From contig VZSF01006823.1 in assembly GCA_013398295.1 (NCBI GenBank), positions 603,687 to 667,686 of the forward strand: a stretch of DNA of 64,000 nucleotides, in the 5' to 3' direction. Origin of the DNA: Chionis minor. Lineage: Eukaryota; Chordata; Aves; Charadriiformes; Chionididae. The first letter of the stretch is position 1, and every line of letters begins with the position of its first letter. Below the pieces are notes generated by a model. The model had not been told where the DNA came from. It saw nothing but the letters and a program-made list of their open reading frames with translations, and did no database searches. A program made the position numbers and the translations under genes. This document shows positions 45,640 to 58,026 of the stretch, in pieces.

Positions 45640-45800
45640 CTGCTGCAGTCCCTGGCTCTGTCACGAATCTCAGTCACGATCTTAGGCAAGTTCTGTCACC
45701 TCCCCGTGAGACTGGAGAGATGTTTCTTCACTTCCTGCTTTTTAAGATGTTGCATTCATCTAGATGGGAAGCTCCTTCCAAGAAAGGTTGCGTTTGTAGG
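45640..45800 (-). mobile_element. Ancient MIR-type SINE, diverged
   Basis: The + strand shows CAGTCCCTGGCTCTGTCAC, GATCTTAGGCAAGTTCTGTC, ACCTCC, and further on CATCTAGATGGGAAGCTCCT. This matches the antisense order of MIR landmarks ('CTGGCTCTGCCAC...GACCTTGGGCAAGT...TAGATTGTAAGCTC'). Confidence 0.65.
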
Positions 45801-47230
45801 ATTGGACAGAACCTGCAACTGTGTAGCCTCGTTAACATCATGGAATTCTCAGATGACATGATAATATTCATAAAACTAAGTAATGGAGGTAACAAAGAGA
45901 TATCAAGCAAAGGGGTGATTTTGCAACATTTCTGTCCTCAGACTGAAACCAGAAATTTCAGAAATGTTGTGAAACAACTTGCTCTCCAGAGTTTACTACT
46001 TGAACTTTTTGAAACATTATTTCAATTGTTTGGCTAAAGCTGGAGAAATATCCAAACTTTTGGGTGTTGACTGGAAACCTCCAAACTTTCTGAGGTTTCT
46101 CTGTCATTGACATAACCATGAGCTGTGGCTTTCAACAACAACATTTGTGCTGATTTTAGCCACTTAAATCCAGATGCAGCATCTGAGCTTGGCAAAACAG
46201 ATGAGCCACAGACCACTTCTGTCTATCTGAACGTGCAGTTGTTTTTGGTAACTGATTATCTACACCATCATGGACAACCAAATTCTCATATGGCTTCTCT
46301 GATGTGCAGGAGCAATCTCAGTACCATGACAGTCTACAATGGGCATAAACAATCAGGAGGTTTTTGCTTTGGAGTACTTCACTTGCATGTCTAGCTGGGC
46401 TGACCTCAACGTGTAGCTGAGCGTGCTTTTGCAGGTTTTATGGGCATAAATTCTCTGCTAGGAAAAGGAGACCTCACTTAAAAATTAAACCTGCCAGAGG
46501 GGAAATGAGGATCTTCCAGAAATATGTGTAGGAAAACAATTCACAGAGCGATGGCAAATGCAGTGTTTTAAAGGTATGCAAGTAGGTAGCATCACCTAAA
46601 TGCATGTAGGTGCATGTAGACCACTGTCAGCCTCTATTGCCAGGTGCCAGAGGTGCCCAGTAAAGTGGCAAATCCCTAATCCTCCTCTTGTCCAAGTGTC
46701 AGGATTCAGCAGCAGGTCTGTTTGGAAGGGCCAAGTAGACAGTGTGTCTCATCGGCACATCTGTGATTGCCTACAGTCTTCGGATGTGAGATGATATTGA
46801 GGCCTGCGAGGGAAAGTATAATAATAATAGACTTAACCAGAGCTTTGATTCAACTTTATGAACAGGAGAGAGGCAATTCACACTGCTTACCCAGAAGCAA
46901 CACTCACGCCAGGGAGTTGGAGGGAGATATTCAATTAGAAGTATCACTTCACAAGGGAAAATTCTACCCGGAGTGAGATATGAAATGTGAAATTTCAGTG
47001 GGAACTGCATTTTCTTTGGGGGAGTTCAATGGAGAGTTTGTTTTGGTAGCCAAGCTCCTAATGGAAAGATAACTTCATCCTTAAATCTCAAGTGATTTCT
47101 GCCAATTCATAACAATTTACACCTACAGGGCATCAGCAAATTAAGTCCAACTTCATCACTGTCATGCGAAGAAGTATTGGGTACACTGGAGCATGGAAAG
47201 ACTGGCTTACGGAATGACATATGTTAAGGA
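45801..47230. other. Non-coding, nothing recognised
   Basis: Short frames on both strands without domains. No repeat family seen. Confidence 0.6.
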
Positions 47231-47290
47231 AAAGAAATAAAATTCAAGAGTCCCAACTCCCAGTCACCTGCTGTAATCACTGTACCTTGT
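47231..47290 (+). mobile_element. Ancient MIR-type SINE 3' tail
   Basis: AAGAAATAAAATTCAAGAGT, CCCAACTCCCAGTCACCTGC and TGTAATCACT closely follow the sauropsid MIR-type tail ('GGAATAGAACCCAGGAGTCCTGACTCCCAGTCCCCTGCTCTAACCACT'). Confidence 0.6.
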
Positions 47291-47419
47291 TTTTTAATAC
47301 TCTTCCACTGCTGGAAATAAATGAATTATTTAGGCTCTGCCTGACCATTTTTCTCTTTCCTTTTTTAGCATTTTATGCCTCGGCTTTAATTCACTCCCAG
47401 TATTTTTTCCATTTTAGTT

Positions 47420-47620
47420 TCTAGCAATAACATTATTAAATTTCATGTCTGCTTCCGTTTTTATTTCCATCTTTCACCAAAAAGATATAAAGTGAAATGA
47501 ATCCAAATGAGAGAGCTTTTCTCTTCAAACCGCTCTCGGTATCATCGTTTCCTTAATTAAGTAATTGAAGCTCTCCCAACACACACAACGTCATTCAATC
47601 TACTGCGGTCTCTCGTATAT
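47420..47620. promoter_or_regulatory. Candidate conserved element with homeodomain palindrome
   Basis: Contains the palindrome CTTAATTAAG at 47552-47561, directly followed by TAATTG (47562-47567), a tandem homeodomain arrangement. AAGATATAAAGTGAAATGAA lies upstream. Repeat-free. Confidence 0.3.
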
Positions 47621-49739
47621 GCTGGCACTTAGATTTGTTCCTATAGGGGACTGCTTTTCCAGTCCATCAGTCTCTTCTGCATCTTTCTTCTAATAACCTC
47701 TCAGGCCTGGTTCTCCTGGTACCCCGTGCCGCACATGCAAGACGGCTTTAAAACAAGGAAACAACATGAAGACAAGATTACTTTAGTATTATTCATCAGG
47801 CTCTCTGTCCTGGGGCTCATATGGGACCAATCTCGATAGATGTGACTTACTTCCTCGCATTTCTAGCTGAGCAGTTATATTCCTTGCTTTAGTTCTGTGT
47901 TTGTGCCCTTTGTTTCTTCCTTTGAAGTGAAGGATTTTACATTATTAATTACTAAGTTCCTGCTCTGACACCTTAGGCTCTCCATATCCCTTTTGCCACC
48001 CCTTTACTGAGCAGTTGCTGTTTTCCTGAATTCTGGAATGACATATTTCAATGCTGGAAATCCCGGACAGAAGAGTTTCCAGACCAGACATACACGTTCA
48101 AAGGATAAACAACACATAGACAATGCTAAAATTTGGCAAATTCTCATCCTCATGACAAAATGTCCAGGAAAAACTCCTAATAGCTGTAGGTCTCACTAAT
48201 TTAGATACATACTGAACACACCCAATATAATGGTTGTAGTTGTTGGGAGTTACAGAACATTTTTTTCGGTTGAAAGTTTCTCAGTGGAAAACTGAGATTC
48301 TGTTGTACTATATTTTTCAGGAAAAGGATCCCCTCAGGAGTCTAGATGATATTTTGCCTGGGGCTGGAAGAGAAGGAAGAGTAACTAATGCTTTACATTC
48401 CTTCTCTTCTATGGACATTGGATCAACCTCATTCCTTCTCAATCCACTTCCATCCTTGCAATGCCAAATATAGTGAGAGGTGAGGGAATTAATGTCAGTA
48501 ATTGTTGTCTTCCCTGTGAATTTAGGATGATAAAGGAGATCCTATTGCAGCTGTATTTCAAGCTTGGGAAGTGGTGTAAAGAAGCCCAGGAGAAGGCAGA
48601 GAATGGGATTATACTGTTGGCATGGCTGTGGTGGAGCTCAGCAGGAGCTGGAGCTGATTTGAATTAAAGTTAACTGCATAGGTGGGAGGGTAGGAAATAA
48701 AATAAGTGAACTCAAAGTCGAGGTTCGAGGAGAAACAGCTAGTAAGAGTTGTATTTGTATGGAAGAGATGGTATGTGCAAAAGCACTAAACAGGCTTGCA
48801 GGCTTAAAATCTCATGACACACTGAATGGCACAATGTAGTTTTTCAGACCCCTTCATCTCAGGGCTTTAGCACAAACATCCTGAAGTCTAACATCCAAAC
48901 TCATTTTTCTGTGAGCATCCTTGCCACTTCTCACAGAAGTCTTCGTTCTCCTGAACAGAGCTAACTCTGTCTCTGTATCTGAATTATTTCTGTTCCATAA
49001 CGTTATCAGATTATTGTTGTGACAACCTGATGGTGAGGAAAGGCTCCAGATCCACTCGGAAGAACCAATTCCAAATGTAATTAACGAGTGTGGGGGGGTG
49101 TGACATTAGCAGGAATTCACTCTTCTCTTGCCGAGAGTGTTGCAGAAGGGATCTGTGTGACGCCTTTCGTAGGCTGAGCATCCATAAGCCCAACCTGTGA
49201 CAGTTCAGCTCATTACACATCTGGCGAATGAGTAGCCTCCCAGCTTACGGCCACTAAAGCAGGGGAATTTCACCATCGATCTGGAGAAGCACTTGAGACA
49301 ATGGGAGTAACAGAGCAATAAAGACTGCAATATATCACCAGCCTCGGCTGCTGGCTTGTATAGATCAGACCTGCATTAAGATCATTACAGCCTGCCTGTG
49401 ACTGAGCTAAAGACAGTATGGTCCAGAAAGGGAAAGAGCTGCTGATAAAGAAACAAAACCAAACTAACTAATGAAAAAAAAACAACAAACATCAACATGA
49501 CAAAATTTCTTTTGCCAGCCTGGACAAATGCATTTGAATTCCCACTCTGCTGTAAGCAGCTGTCCGTGGAACACATGCACTAGTTAAAGCAAATTATTCA
49601 CCCCACTGTGCCGCCCCGGAAACATCCAGCTTCTGAAATCGTGAGTTACACTTAAAAGAAAGGGAAAGGCAACCGGAAAACAAAAGTAAAGGAATAGGAA
49701 AGAAACAAAAAACAGGAATCCACCTCATATGTAAGTCCA
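47621..49739. other. Non-coding, nothing recognised
   Basis: AT-rich to balanced. Short frames only. A G run lies near 49091. Confidence 0.6.
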
Positions 49740-50406
49740 CACATCAGCAAGATGCTGAAGTGGGCCTCTTACTGGAAGCACAAAGGCAAGCAGCCCAGAA
49801 AGCCAACCATATCCTGGACTGCACCAAAAGCAGCGTTGCCAGCAGGGTGAGGGAGGGGATTCTGCTCTTTTGAGACCCCACCTGGAATACTGTGTCCAGC
49901 TCTGGAGCCCCCAGCATAAGAAGGACATGGAGCTGGGTCCCCCTTGGAGCAGGTCCAGAGGAGGCCATGAAGACGATCAGAGGGTTAGAGCAGCTCTGCT
50001 GTGAGGACAGGCTGAGAGAGATGGGGTTGTTCAGCCTGGAGAAGAGAAGGCTCCGGGGAGACCTAATAGCAGCCTTCTAGTATCTGAAGGAAGCCTACAA
50101 GAAAGCTGGAGAGGGACTTTCTTCAAGGGCATGTAGTGAAAGGACAAGGGGTAATGGTTTTAAACTGTAAGAAGGGAGGTTTAGAATGGCTATCAGGAGA
50201 AATTTTTCACCATGAGGGTGGTGAGGCACCAGAAGAGGCCCAGAGAAGCTGTGGCTGCCCCATCCCTGGAGGTTCAAGGCCAGGTCGGATGAGGCTTTGA
50301 GCAATCTGGTCTAGTGGGAGGTGTCCCCGCCCAGGGCAGCGGGGTTGGGACTAGATGATCTTTAAGGTCCTTTCTAACCTAAACCACTCTAGGATTCTAT
50401 GATTCC
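49740..50406 (+). mobile_element. CR1 LINE, 5'-truncated, longest copy
   Basis: Plus-strand bird CR1 ending in the tail ATTCTATGATTC at about 50394-50406. ORF2-derived words are visible in degraded frames: [13 protein letters not shown] text just after 49876, then [20 protein letters not shown] and [17 protein letters not shown] at about 49967-50080. The 3' UTR with GGTCTAGTGGGAGGTGTCCC follows. The copy carries several frameshifts and stops. The left edge is uncertain by about 30 bases. Confidence 0.95.
49765..50310 (+). pseudogene. CR1 ORF2 C-terminal remnant, multiply broken
   Basis: Sequence homologous to the end of the CR1 ORF2 polyprotein, spread over several frames because of small indels and at least one in-frame stop. 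Inactive. Confidence 0.85.
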
Positions 50407-52448
50407 AAGTGTCACTGTCTCCGCTGAGCTGGGGACATGCTCTCCTGGCCTGCTTGCTCAGTAAAACCTGGTGAGAGTGTGGCATATGTCCCAGGCTGGT
50501 TGGACCCCATGGCAAGGCGTGCATACCTGCTGCCCTCGCCACGCGTGCTTCAGCCAGAAGCCTGCCCAGATGCATTTGAAGCACCCCACAGGATCACAGT
50601 GCTCTGATCAGGGGTTTGGGGATTGACCCCCAGATGCGTGGTCAGAGACAGAAAAGCTTTGATTTACTCCGAACTGAAGAAAGTATGCAGAGAAGTGAAT
50701 CCCACCAGCCTAAATCTGCTTACACTTACTGCTGTAGAAATTTCTACCAGCTGAATATTGGCCAAGCAGGTGTTCAGCTTTTCAGGGCACAGTTTTGTCC
50801 CCTGGGCATTTTCGTCTTTCCATGCCCCTACAGATGACCTGGATTGTCTGAAGCTTTTCCTGAGTAGCAGATCCACCGATAACCTGTAAGGAAGCCAAAC
50901 TTGGAGCAAGAGAGATTGCAAAAACCCAATTGCTCATGGTGACTCCTTGTCACTGCAGACAAATCTACAAAAAAAATTCTCTTTTCTGACCCCTGATCTT
51001 TCATTGCCTGGAAGGAAATTTGCTGTATTTGTCACCTTCTTATGGAAGAAAGAGGTAGAATTTGGCACTTTGTGGAGAATGAAAAAAATCTCCATTAATA
51101 GAGGATGAAAAAGAAGAAGGACTTGTCATTCACATGTCCCCATGCCCCCCCAAGTCACTTGCATTTGCTGTGGCTTTGCAAGCACCCATAGGATGCTTTT
51201 AACATGCAAACACTTGAGCAGCTACTTACAGTGCATTGAGCCAGGTGTGCTAAGCTATTGAAATGCATTTTTATCAGCAGGCAAGGGCTTCTAGTCAAAC
51301 TGGAGAAGCCTTAATCCTCCTAAATAGAGCGAAACCTCCGTGCAGATAAAAGACTTGTCTGGCTTGTTCCAGAGGGAGTTGGTGACATGGCTGCACCCTC
51401 ACCCCCTTCTCCCTTAGGAAAATATGGCCCTGCGGGAAGAGTGGAGAGGGACGATCAAAGGGAGCTGCAGTTTAGCTGCCCGCTTCCAGCAACAGAAAGG
51501 CTACCCCGTCATTACCAGGGAGCAGCGCTATTAGAGGCGAATTGTGAATGGAAGGGATGCACAATTAGGATCTTTGGCAGACGGAGGAATTGGGACTATG
51601 CCACTGCGTAGGAGAGATTTGGGCTTGGGAGGGGACCTTGTTTCTTCCCACTCCTTTGGCAAGGTAAAACCCAGGTGTGTCCCTGGGAATCCCGAGCTTT
51701 TTAACTCATTTAGGAGTATTAATGAGTGGATGGTGGTTTTCACCTGCACAACTCATAGGTAACTCTGGACTGGATTTCCCACTGCATTTTGCCTCCACAA
51801 AACATCTCACCCCCTCCTTATCTCCCCCAGAAAACAAAAAGCAAGTGTCCTCTTTGAGAGTTGCTATCTTACTTTTTTTCCCGTTGGCTTTGGATTGTAG
51901 GGAGGGAGGAGGGCAAAAGGGCAAACTTCCTCGAAGTTTTAAAGCAGGGCTAAGAAAGTACAAGGATACTCCAAAAAATGCATGTACCAGTGCTGGACTG
52001 GGAGCAGGCTGGGCAAGTTCTGCACCTTCTTCTCTGAATAAGTGTCGGTTGCCTTGGGACAGGGTCCAGCTAATTATCAACTTGCATGAGTTTTGGAGGT
52101 TGAGTAAATAGCCCTAGTGAGACATCGGAGGGTGTTGGTAAAAACATATTTTTCAGCTGGCTTTTTAAGACAAGTTAAATAGAGATTTATCTGTTCAACA
52201 GCTTGCCTGCATGAACTTGAAGCTTTAGTTTCAACGTATCCCTGTTACCTATTCCCTTACTGCAAAGTTGGCAACTTACAGGTTTCCAGTGCAGATTTGT
52301 GTTGTCAGTCCCAAGTATCGGACACAGGGAGCCAAAGACAAGCTGTGGAGCAAACAAGGATTAATTAATTAGTGATCCTGCAGCCCATTGGGATGGGGAA
52401 GGCTGGATGGATGTGGAAGGGGTGTGGAGAGGGGTTTACATTCACCCT
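50407..52448. other. Non-coding, nothing recognised
   Basis: Includes C-rich stretches near 51140 and overlapping frames of up to 144 residues on both strands at 51.4-52.1 kb, none with a known domain. Confidence 0.55.
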
Positions 52449-52566
52449 GGGGCCAGACGGGGCTTTGAGTAACCTGGTCTAGTGGGAGGTGTCCCTGCCC
52501 GTGGCAGAGGAGTTGGAACCAGGTCATTTTTAAGGTCTCTTCCAACCCAAACCATTCTATGAATCT
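52449..52566 (+). mobile_element. CR1 LINE 3' end fragment
   Basis: GGGGCTTTGAGTAACCTGGT, CTAGTGGGAGGTGTCCCTGC, TTTAAGGTCTCTTCCAACCC and AAACCATTCTATGAATCTG are diagnostic of the bird CR1 3' UTR. Only about 118 bp inserted, a severely 5'-truncated copy in the same orientation as the copy at 49740. Confidence 0.95.
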
Positions 52567-55500
52567 GCCTCTGGGATACATATATTGAGGGTGGCCAGAG
52601 TTTGAAAAGGTAATTGTTGGATAAAGGCCATGAATAGCCCTGGGTGGCACTACCTCTCCCTTTAGAAAACGGCAGAGCCAGTGCCCACTACCAAGTCCAA
52701 TTGCTCCAGCAGCTACATGGAGCAGACAGTCCCCTGCCATCCCCTGCAACAGGTTGCGTCATGCATTTCCCAAGGGGAAATCCAGTTCTCCTGGGTGCAA
52801 CCAAGCAGGACACCGGGACACGGTTTCTCTGACTCCTTTGGGTAGCCCAGCATTCCTGTTGCATCCAGCCTGGAGCCAGTTTTGCATGTCAATACACGGA
52901 ATGGGATTGATTAATGGACTTTTGGGAAGTCTTCTGGTGTCTCTGGCCCTCCAGACCACGATCAGAAACAACCAGGCTTTTGCTTTGCAAAAACTCAGCA
53001 CCTGCCCATTAGCTTTTTATCCATCCCACAGTCTGACTGACTTTTAGCCACCTTGCTACACAGGAAACTATAATTTTGGATTTTTAATCCCTCAGTCTGG
53101 AAGCTCCAAACAGGGAATTTCCAAGGAGGTAAGTGGTTATTAATAATAAATAAAAACAACCTCTTACATGGATGGATCACCTCCCATAGAAAGAAATAGA
53201 TCCCAAGGTGTTATACAGACATGTTTCTGCTTTTAGGAATCACCTTCATGTGGATTTGCTGCACAAAGACATTTTGTCCTCTATCAAAGCAAAATCACGT
53301 TATCGGTTGTTGAAAGCAGCTGTCTCAGGGGTTGAATGAAAGTGATACTTGCCAGAATTAGCAGCTAGTAGTGACTACGACTTGTTTTGCGTATTTTTAT
53401 GAACATGCTTTAATCTCACTTAATACTTAGAGACTCTGAGTTTCTGTTTGTCATGATGAGCTCTACGTCTAAAACTTGGTTTGAGCCCAGATTCCACTTT
53501 TATTGATGCACTCTGACACGTACAACCTTTTAGCCTTTCCCGGTGAGAACAATATTTGCTTTCTGATAGGCTGATTATACATACCTTTTCTTTTTATGTG
53601 TGTGCGTGTGTGTTAGGATGAGAAGTTTTAAAACAAATGGAGTTATCCCCAGCTGCTAAGTTCTGACATGCACTTTAAATAAGTAAACCCGGCGATGTGG
53701 CAGGCTATGAAGGAAGGGAGAGCAAAATTGGCTTACGTGTTGCACTGATCACAGAATTATCATCTGCTATCACACAGTTTACCATTAGACCCAGCTGCTG
53801 CCAACCTGACCAGTGCATTTCTTCAAGCTAAGCTAACAAAGCACTTATTTGTTATCCAGGGAACTACCTCTAATAGACTTCCAGTGAAATAATATTTGCT
53901 TTCCAACCCTACTTTGAATCCCACTCACTTTGTTAAAAAGATTGCCTCTGGCTGTCTCCGCTGGTCTAATCTAATAGTTTCTAGTTTGTACAAGCAAAGC
54001 GCTTTCAGCCAACTATATAAATAACTTAAAGAGAAGAAGACACTTTTACAGTGCTCTGTGCCGGGTGCTATAGAACATGACAGATTAGTAAATGACGCCT
54101 CAGTGGAGCTCATCTGGGAACCACTGTCAGTTGAATATGAGCAATTACAATATTGTATTTGGGCTGAAAGGGTTGTCTGTCTTCTTACAAAAAGGCTAAC
54201 AAGAAAAATAATTCCTGTCTTACTTCTCCTGTGCATGAAACTGATCTAAGTGGCTCTAGCCCCTTTTCTCTTCCCCTCCCATTGCCGTCGCAGCAGCAGG
54301 AGGGGAGAGAGGGGAAAAAGCAAGCAAGGAGAGAAAAGGGAGTTATTTTCTTTCTGTTTTCACTTTTGGTTTGAATTGAAAATGAAGAAAGAATAATATT
54401 AGGAGATGGGGCTCCCTGAGGTTTGAGAGGGGACGTTATACCATTATATCAAAGAGTACTTTCTGCCACCCGCCTCCTACTCCAGCAGTCCAGTGTGCTT
54501 CTTAAAGAGTGCGTGCCCCATGCCTGTTGGAGCAGCTCGATTTATCTCAGCTCACCTGCTAAGATCACCAAGGGCCTAGAGTTTCAAAGAGCTGCCCAAG
54601 CTTTACCCGTGCTATTCCCACTGTTGGGTATTTTTTAAAATAGAAATGCTGAGGCTGAGCATCATGCGACAGAAAATACACCATACAAGCTCTGATTTCC
54701 AAAGGAAAAATTTTCACATCCCGTTGAAAATTCCTTAAGGCTCCTTTAAAACTGGCTGTGGGACTAGAGGGACAGTACCACCTGCACTCCTCTAGAATCA
54801 GTGAAGTTACACCAAGCAATTTGCCTTTGTGGGAGTTTGACATGGGATTTTACAAAGATCTACAACCAAAGCCATTTATTTTCTTTTTCTTTTTCTTTTT
54901 CTTTTTCNATTTCTATTGTTTTCATCTGTCTTTTTCTCACCACAGCCAGTTACTGTGGCTCTTTTCGGGCATGTGAGTAACTGCATGCAACTGCACGCAC
55001 ATGAATGTACACCAGTGGAAAATTATGCTCCTATTAAATGAGGTCCTCCTGTCACAGAGAGGAAAACAGTGTCATTCCATCTTCATCCAGCTATTCAAGC
55101 AGTGTGTGCCATGTCCTGTGGCACCTTGAGGCTGCCTAGGAGCTCAGGTGCACAGGCTGCATCTGCAGTTATACAGGGAGGTTTGGAAGGAGATGAAGCC
55201 ACAAAGGTCTGAGCATTAACCCACTCACTACTGCGCCAAACACACCCTGGCATTCCTGGGGTGGAAATTACTTTCTGAGGCCTAATAGCTACTTTAGAAG
55301 AACACAAAGGCATGATGAGAAGTGACCAAGAAACTGCCATTTGCTGAAAGTAAGTCATTATCCCGGGGAGGGGAGGGGGGTTGGAACAGGGTCAAAACAT
55401 CACATTTCAGTTGGGATAATTGCTGAGAATAATCTAATGTAAAAACTGTGCAAAAAACTCCATCTAGAACAAAACAAATACAAGGCTCATTCTGCCATTC

Positions 55501-56035
55501 AGGTCTAAAATCTTCCTTTGGTCCTGCTTGTGCTGCTGCTGCAGCTGATGACAGTGTGGAGTGTGCACCAGCAGCCCTGGGCAGAATTTGACCCACAGAT
55601 TTCCCCTGCATTAGACAACCATACTGTACTAATGCTGAAAATAGGCCTGAAAACAGGTATAGGAAACTGAGACCATTTCAAGCAAATCAACCATTTTTCA
55701 TCCTGAAATGTAGATGATGCCAGAGGCCCCATTCACGGCTCACGGCAGGGATTGCAACCCCTGCGAGATCAGAGGTGCAGCCATCACTTACAAATTGTCA
55801 GCTCCTGGCACTTGGGAGGTGTTCAACAGGATTTTGATATCTGGTTTCCTCCTTGTTTTGCTTTGTTTGATCCCAGTTGATTTAATCACAGATTATCTTT
55901 TGCCAGATAGAAAGTACCTGTGCAAGGAAACAACAGTACCGAATGCAACATTGCCTCTTGAAAAGCAAGGCCTGGATGGAAAATTAAAGAACATGTCAGG
56001 AGAGGTGGCTGGACTGAATACGCCAACAGTTCTGA
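52567..56035. other. Non-coding with low-complexity tracts
   Basis: Holds a TG-rich tract near 53597, a purine-rich patch at about 54295-54340, a (TTTTTC)n tract at 54884-54913 with an N at 54908, and a G-rich stretch at 55364-55380. No gene recognised. Confidence 0.6.
54884..54913 (+). repeat. (TTTTTC)n pyrimidine tract with unresolved base
   Basis: Regular CTTTTT units with an N at 54908. Confidence 0.85.
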
Positions 56036-56195
56036 ATCAAAGGACCTGGGCTCCATTCACTGGTTTGGCCACCAGCTTGGTGTTTGATCTTGGAAACGAT
56101 AGTTCGTCTCTCTTTGGTCTGTTTAAACTGTGAGCTCTGTGGGGCAGGGCTCATCGCTCTGTGGCTGTGTAGTACTCAGAATGTGGAAAATACTT
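56036..56195 (-). mobile_element. Ancient MIR-type SINE, long copy
   Basis: The + strand reads AGGACCTGGGCTCCATTCAC, GGTTTGGCCACCAGCTTGGT, GTTTGATCTTGG, CTCTCTTTGGTCTG, then AAACTGTGAGCTCTGTGGGG and CAGGGCTCATC. This is the antisense order of the MIR tail, core and 5' half ('ACCTGGGTTCTATTC...GTGACCTTGG...CTCTGTGCCTCAG...GTGAGCTCTTTGGGGCAGGG'). Confidence 0.75.
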
Positions 56196-58019
56196 GTTTG
56201 TTAGATTGCATGTGGCTTTGCTTTTGAAAAAAAAGGAGTTTGACACCTTTCTTTGATATGAAAAAGTATAAAATATCTTCCCCGGGTTTTCAGAATATGG
56301 TCACTCACATCTTCAGTTCTAAAAACCAGAGCTGGTAAGTCTTTGTGTTTTCAAAATGCTAATTTCAATCTCGACTACTTTTATTTCAGCCTTGGGCACC
56401 ATATTCTCTAACGTAGGTGAATGCAATTTTTTAAAACTCTGAAAAGCACGTTTTAGAAAAGAAAGTCTGTGGGAAGTCTCCCTGTTCCTGTGGGAAGTAA
56501 AAAAGGCAGAATTTGGCAGCCTCGGCAGATTTAGGATTGTGCTGAAGAGATCAATCTGTTTCAGACTGGATGCCTTCAACACTTTGAAGTTTCTGGAGGG
56601 GAGCACTCACTGGTTGCACGACAGGGACTGCCAGGGCTTAATAACATCAACGCAATGTCCGATGAGTTCACCAGCGTGGTGCCAGCAGTGCCACAGGCAA
56701 GGGCAGGGGCAGCACCTGAGTATCCTGGACATATTTTTCCCATAAAGCCTTTGTAAAATGAATTGTTAGATCCACAAACTGTTACAGAATGGAGCAGAGC
56801 CGGATCTTGTACTTGTCATGCAGAAATTATGTACCTCGTCACAGAGATCCACAGAGATCCACTGATGCCTGTGTCTGCTCATTTTGGTCAGCGTTTTGCT
56901 CCTAAGTACATTTATGGAGCTGGGTCTCTGACCATTGGCTTCTGTGCAATGACATAATAGCTTTCCCCCACCTTCTCTTTTCCTAGACTACAAAACTTCA
57001 GGAAAAGCATTGCACCACCATGCCCCAGTTTTCCCAGTTCTCAGCAGGGAGAGGTGCCCCTCTGAGCTTTCATCCGATTATCTCCCGTTGAGGTCAAGGC
57101 CAGCCGCTGGCCCGCCCAAAGCTCAGCCCATGCCCCACTCCTTGGAGAACCAGCCATGGAAATATTCAGCCTGTAAGAGCTGTATTTCTCAAACTCAGGG
57201 TGGGATGAAAATTAGTATCTATACATCTTTCACATCCTTAATTGTGAAGTTGTTAACCTTGCATTTAGTGCTTGAATACTCCTGTGATGGGCACCAGAGA
57301 TAAACCTCCGAGAGCCAGGCATTGAAATAACATTGTGAACATTTTTTTTAACCCAGAGAGCTATTATTGACAGGGTGTCACCTGCTGATGAAGGGGTCTG
57401 AAATATTTTATGGGATGTGACAGCTAATAAAACAGGTTGTTGTTTTTAATTGTTTGGCAGGTAGCAGTGAATGGGGAACAGATGTGAACTGGGTGCAGAG
57501 GAGCCTGTAGCTTTCCCTGGATTTCTTCCATGTTTCACTGCCACCACCAACACTGAACATGAAAAATATTAGTCCCCTAATTTTCACCCTGTGCCTTCCT
57601 GCTCTGGTCATATTTGAAAATTGCACCATACAACCGAAAGTACTCTGCAAAATTCGTGAGTCCCAATCAGCCAAGCAGGGGAGGTTGATTTCGGTACAGG
57701 GGTTTCTTTATGAAACAGGTCATGTTTTTCCACATAAAGCTTTGCAAATGATCCTGTCGCAGTTGATCTGCCAGTTGCACAGATGGTATGGCTCGGCTGC
57801 ACTGAAGGCTGCTCCAAAATGTCCTGAGACCTACGTCCTTATGGGGCTGCCCAGGCTAAAAAGCATGTGTTGCCCTGTGGATGCGCACGCACGCTGCATG
57901 GCAAGAAGAGAAATCTGGGTCTTTACATCCTGCTGTGCAAAACTCTGCTTTCCAGAGCTGCTTTGGGTACAAAACTTAACTCTCGGTTTCAGCCTGGTGC
58001 CTTGGCTCCTTTCGCCTGC
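56196..58019. other. Non-coding with a chance-like open frame
   Basis: Includes a 10-bp tandem pair (ACAGAGATCC twice) at 56841-56860. No repeat family or gene recognised. Confidence 0.55.
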
Positions 58020-58026
58020 TGCATAA
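57559..58026 (+). other. Unrecognised open frame, 155 codons
   Basis: Starts at ATG. The first 19 residues are hydrophobic (MKNISPLIFTLCLPALVIF) and could look like a signal peptide, but there is no known domain after them and the cysteine spacing matches no family I know. Probably chance. Confidence 0.15.

Noticed and set aside
57559..57615. Hydrophobic start resembling a signal peptide
   Set aside because: No recognisable mature protein follows; AT-rich sequence often gives hydrophobic runs.
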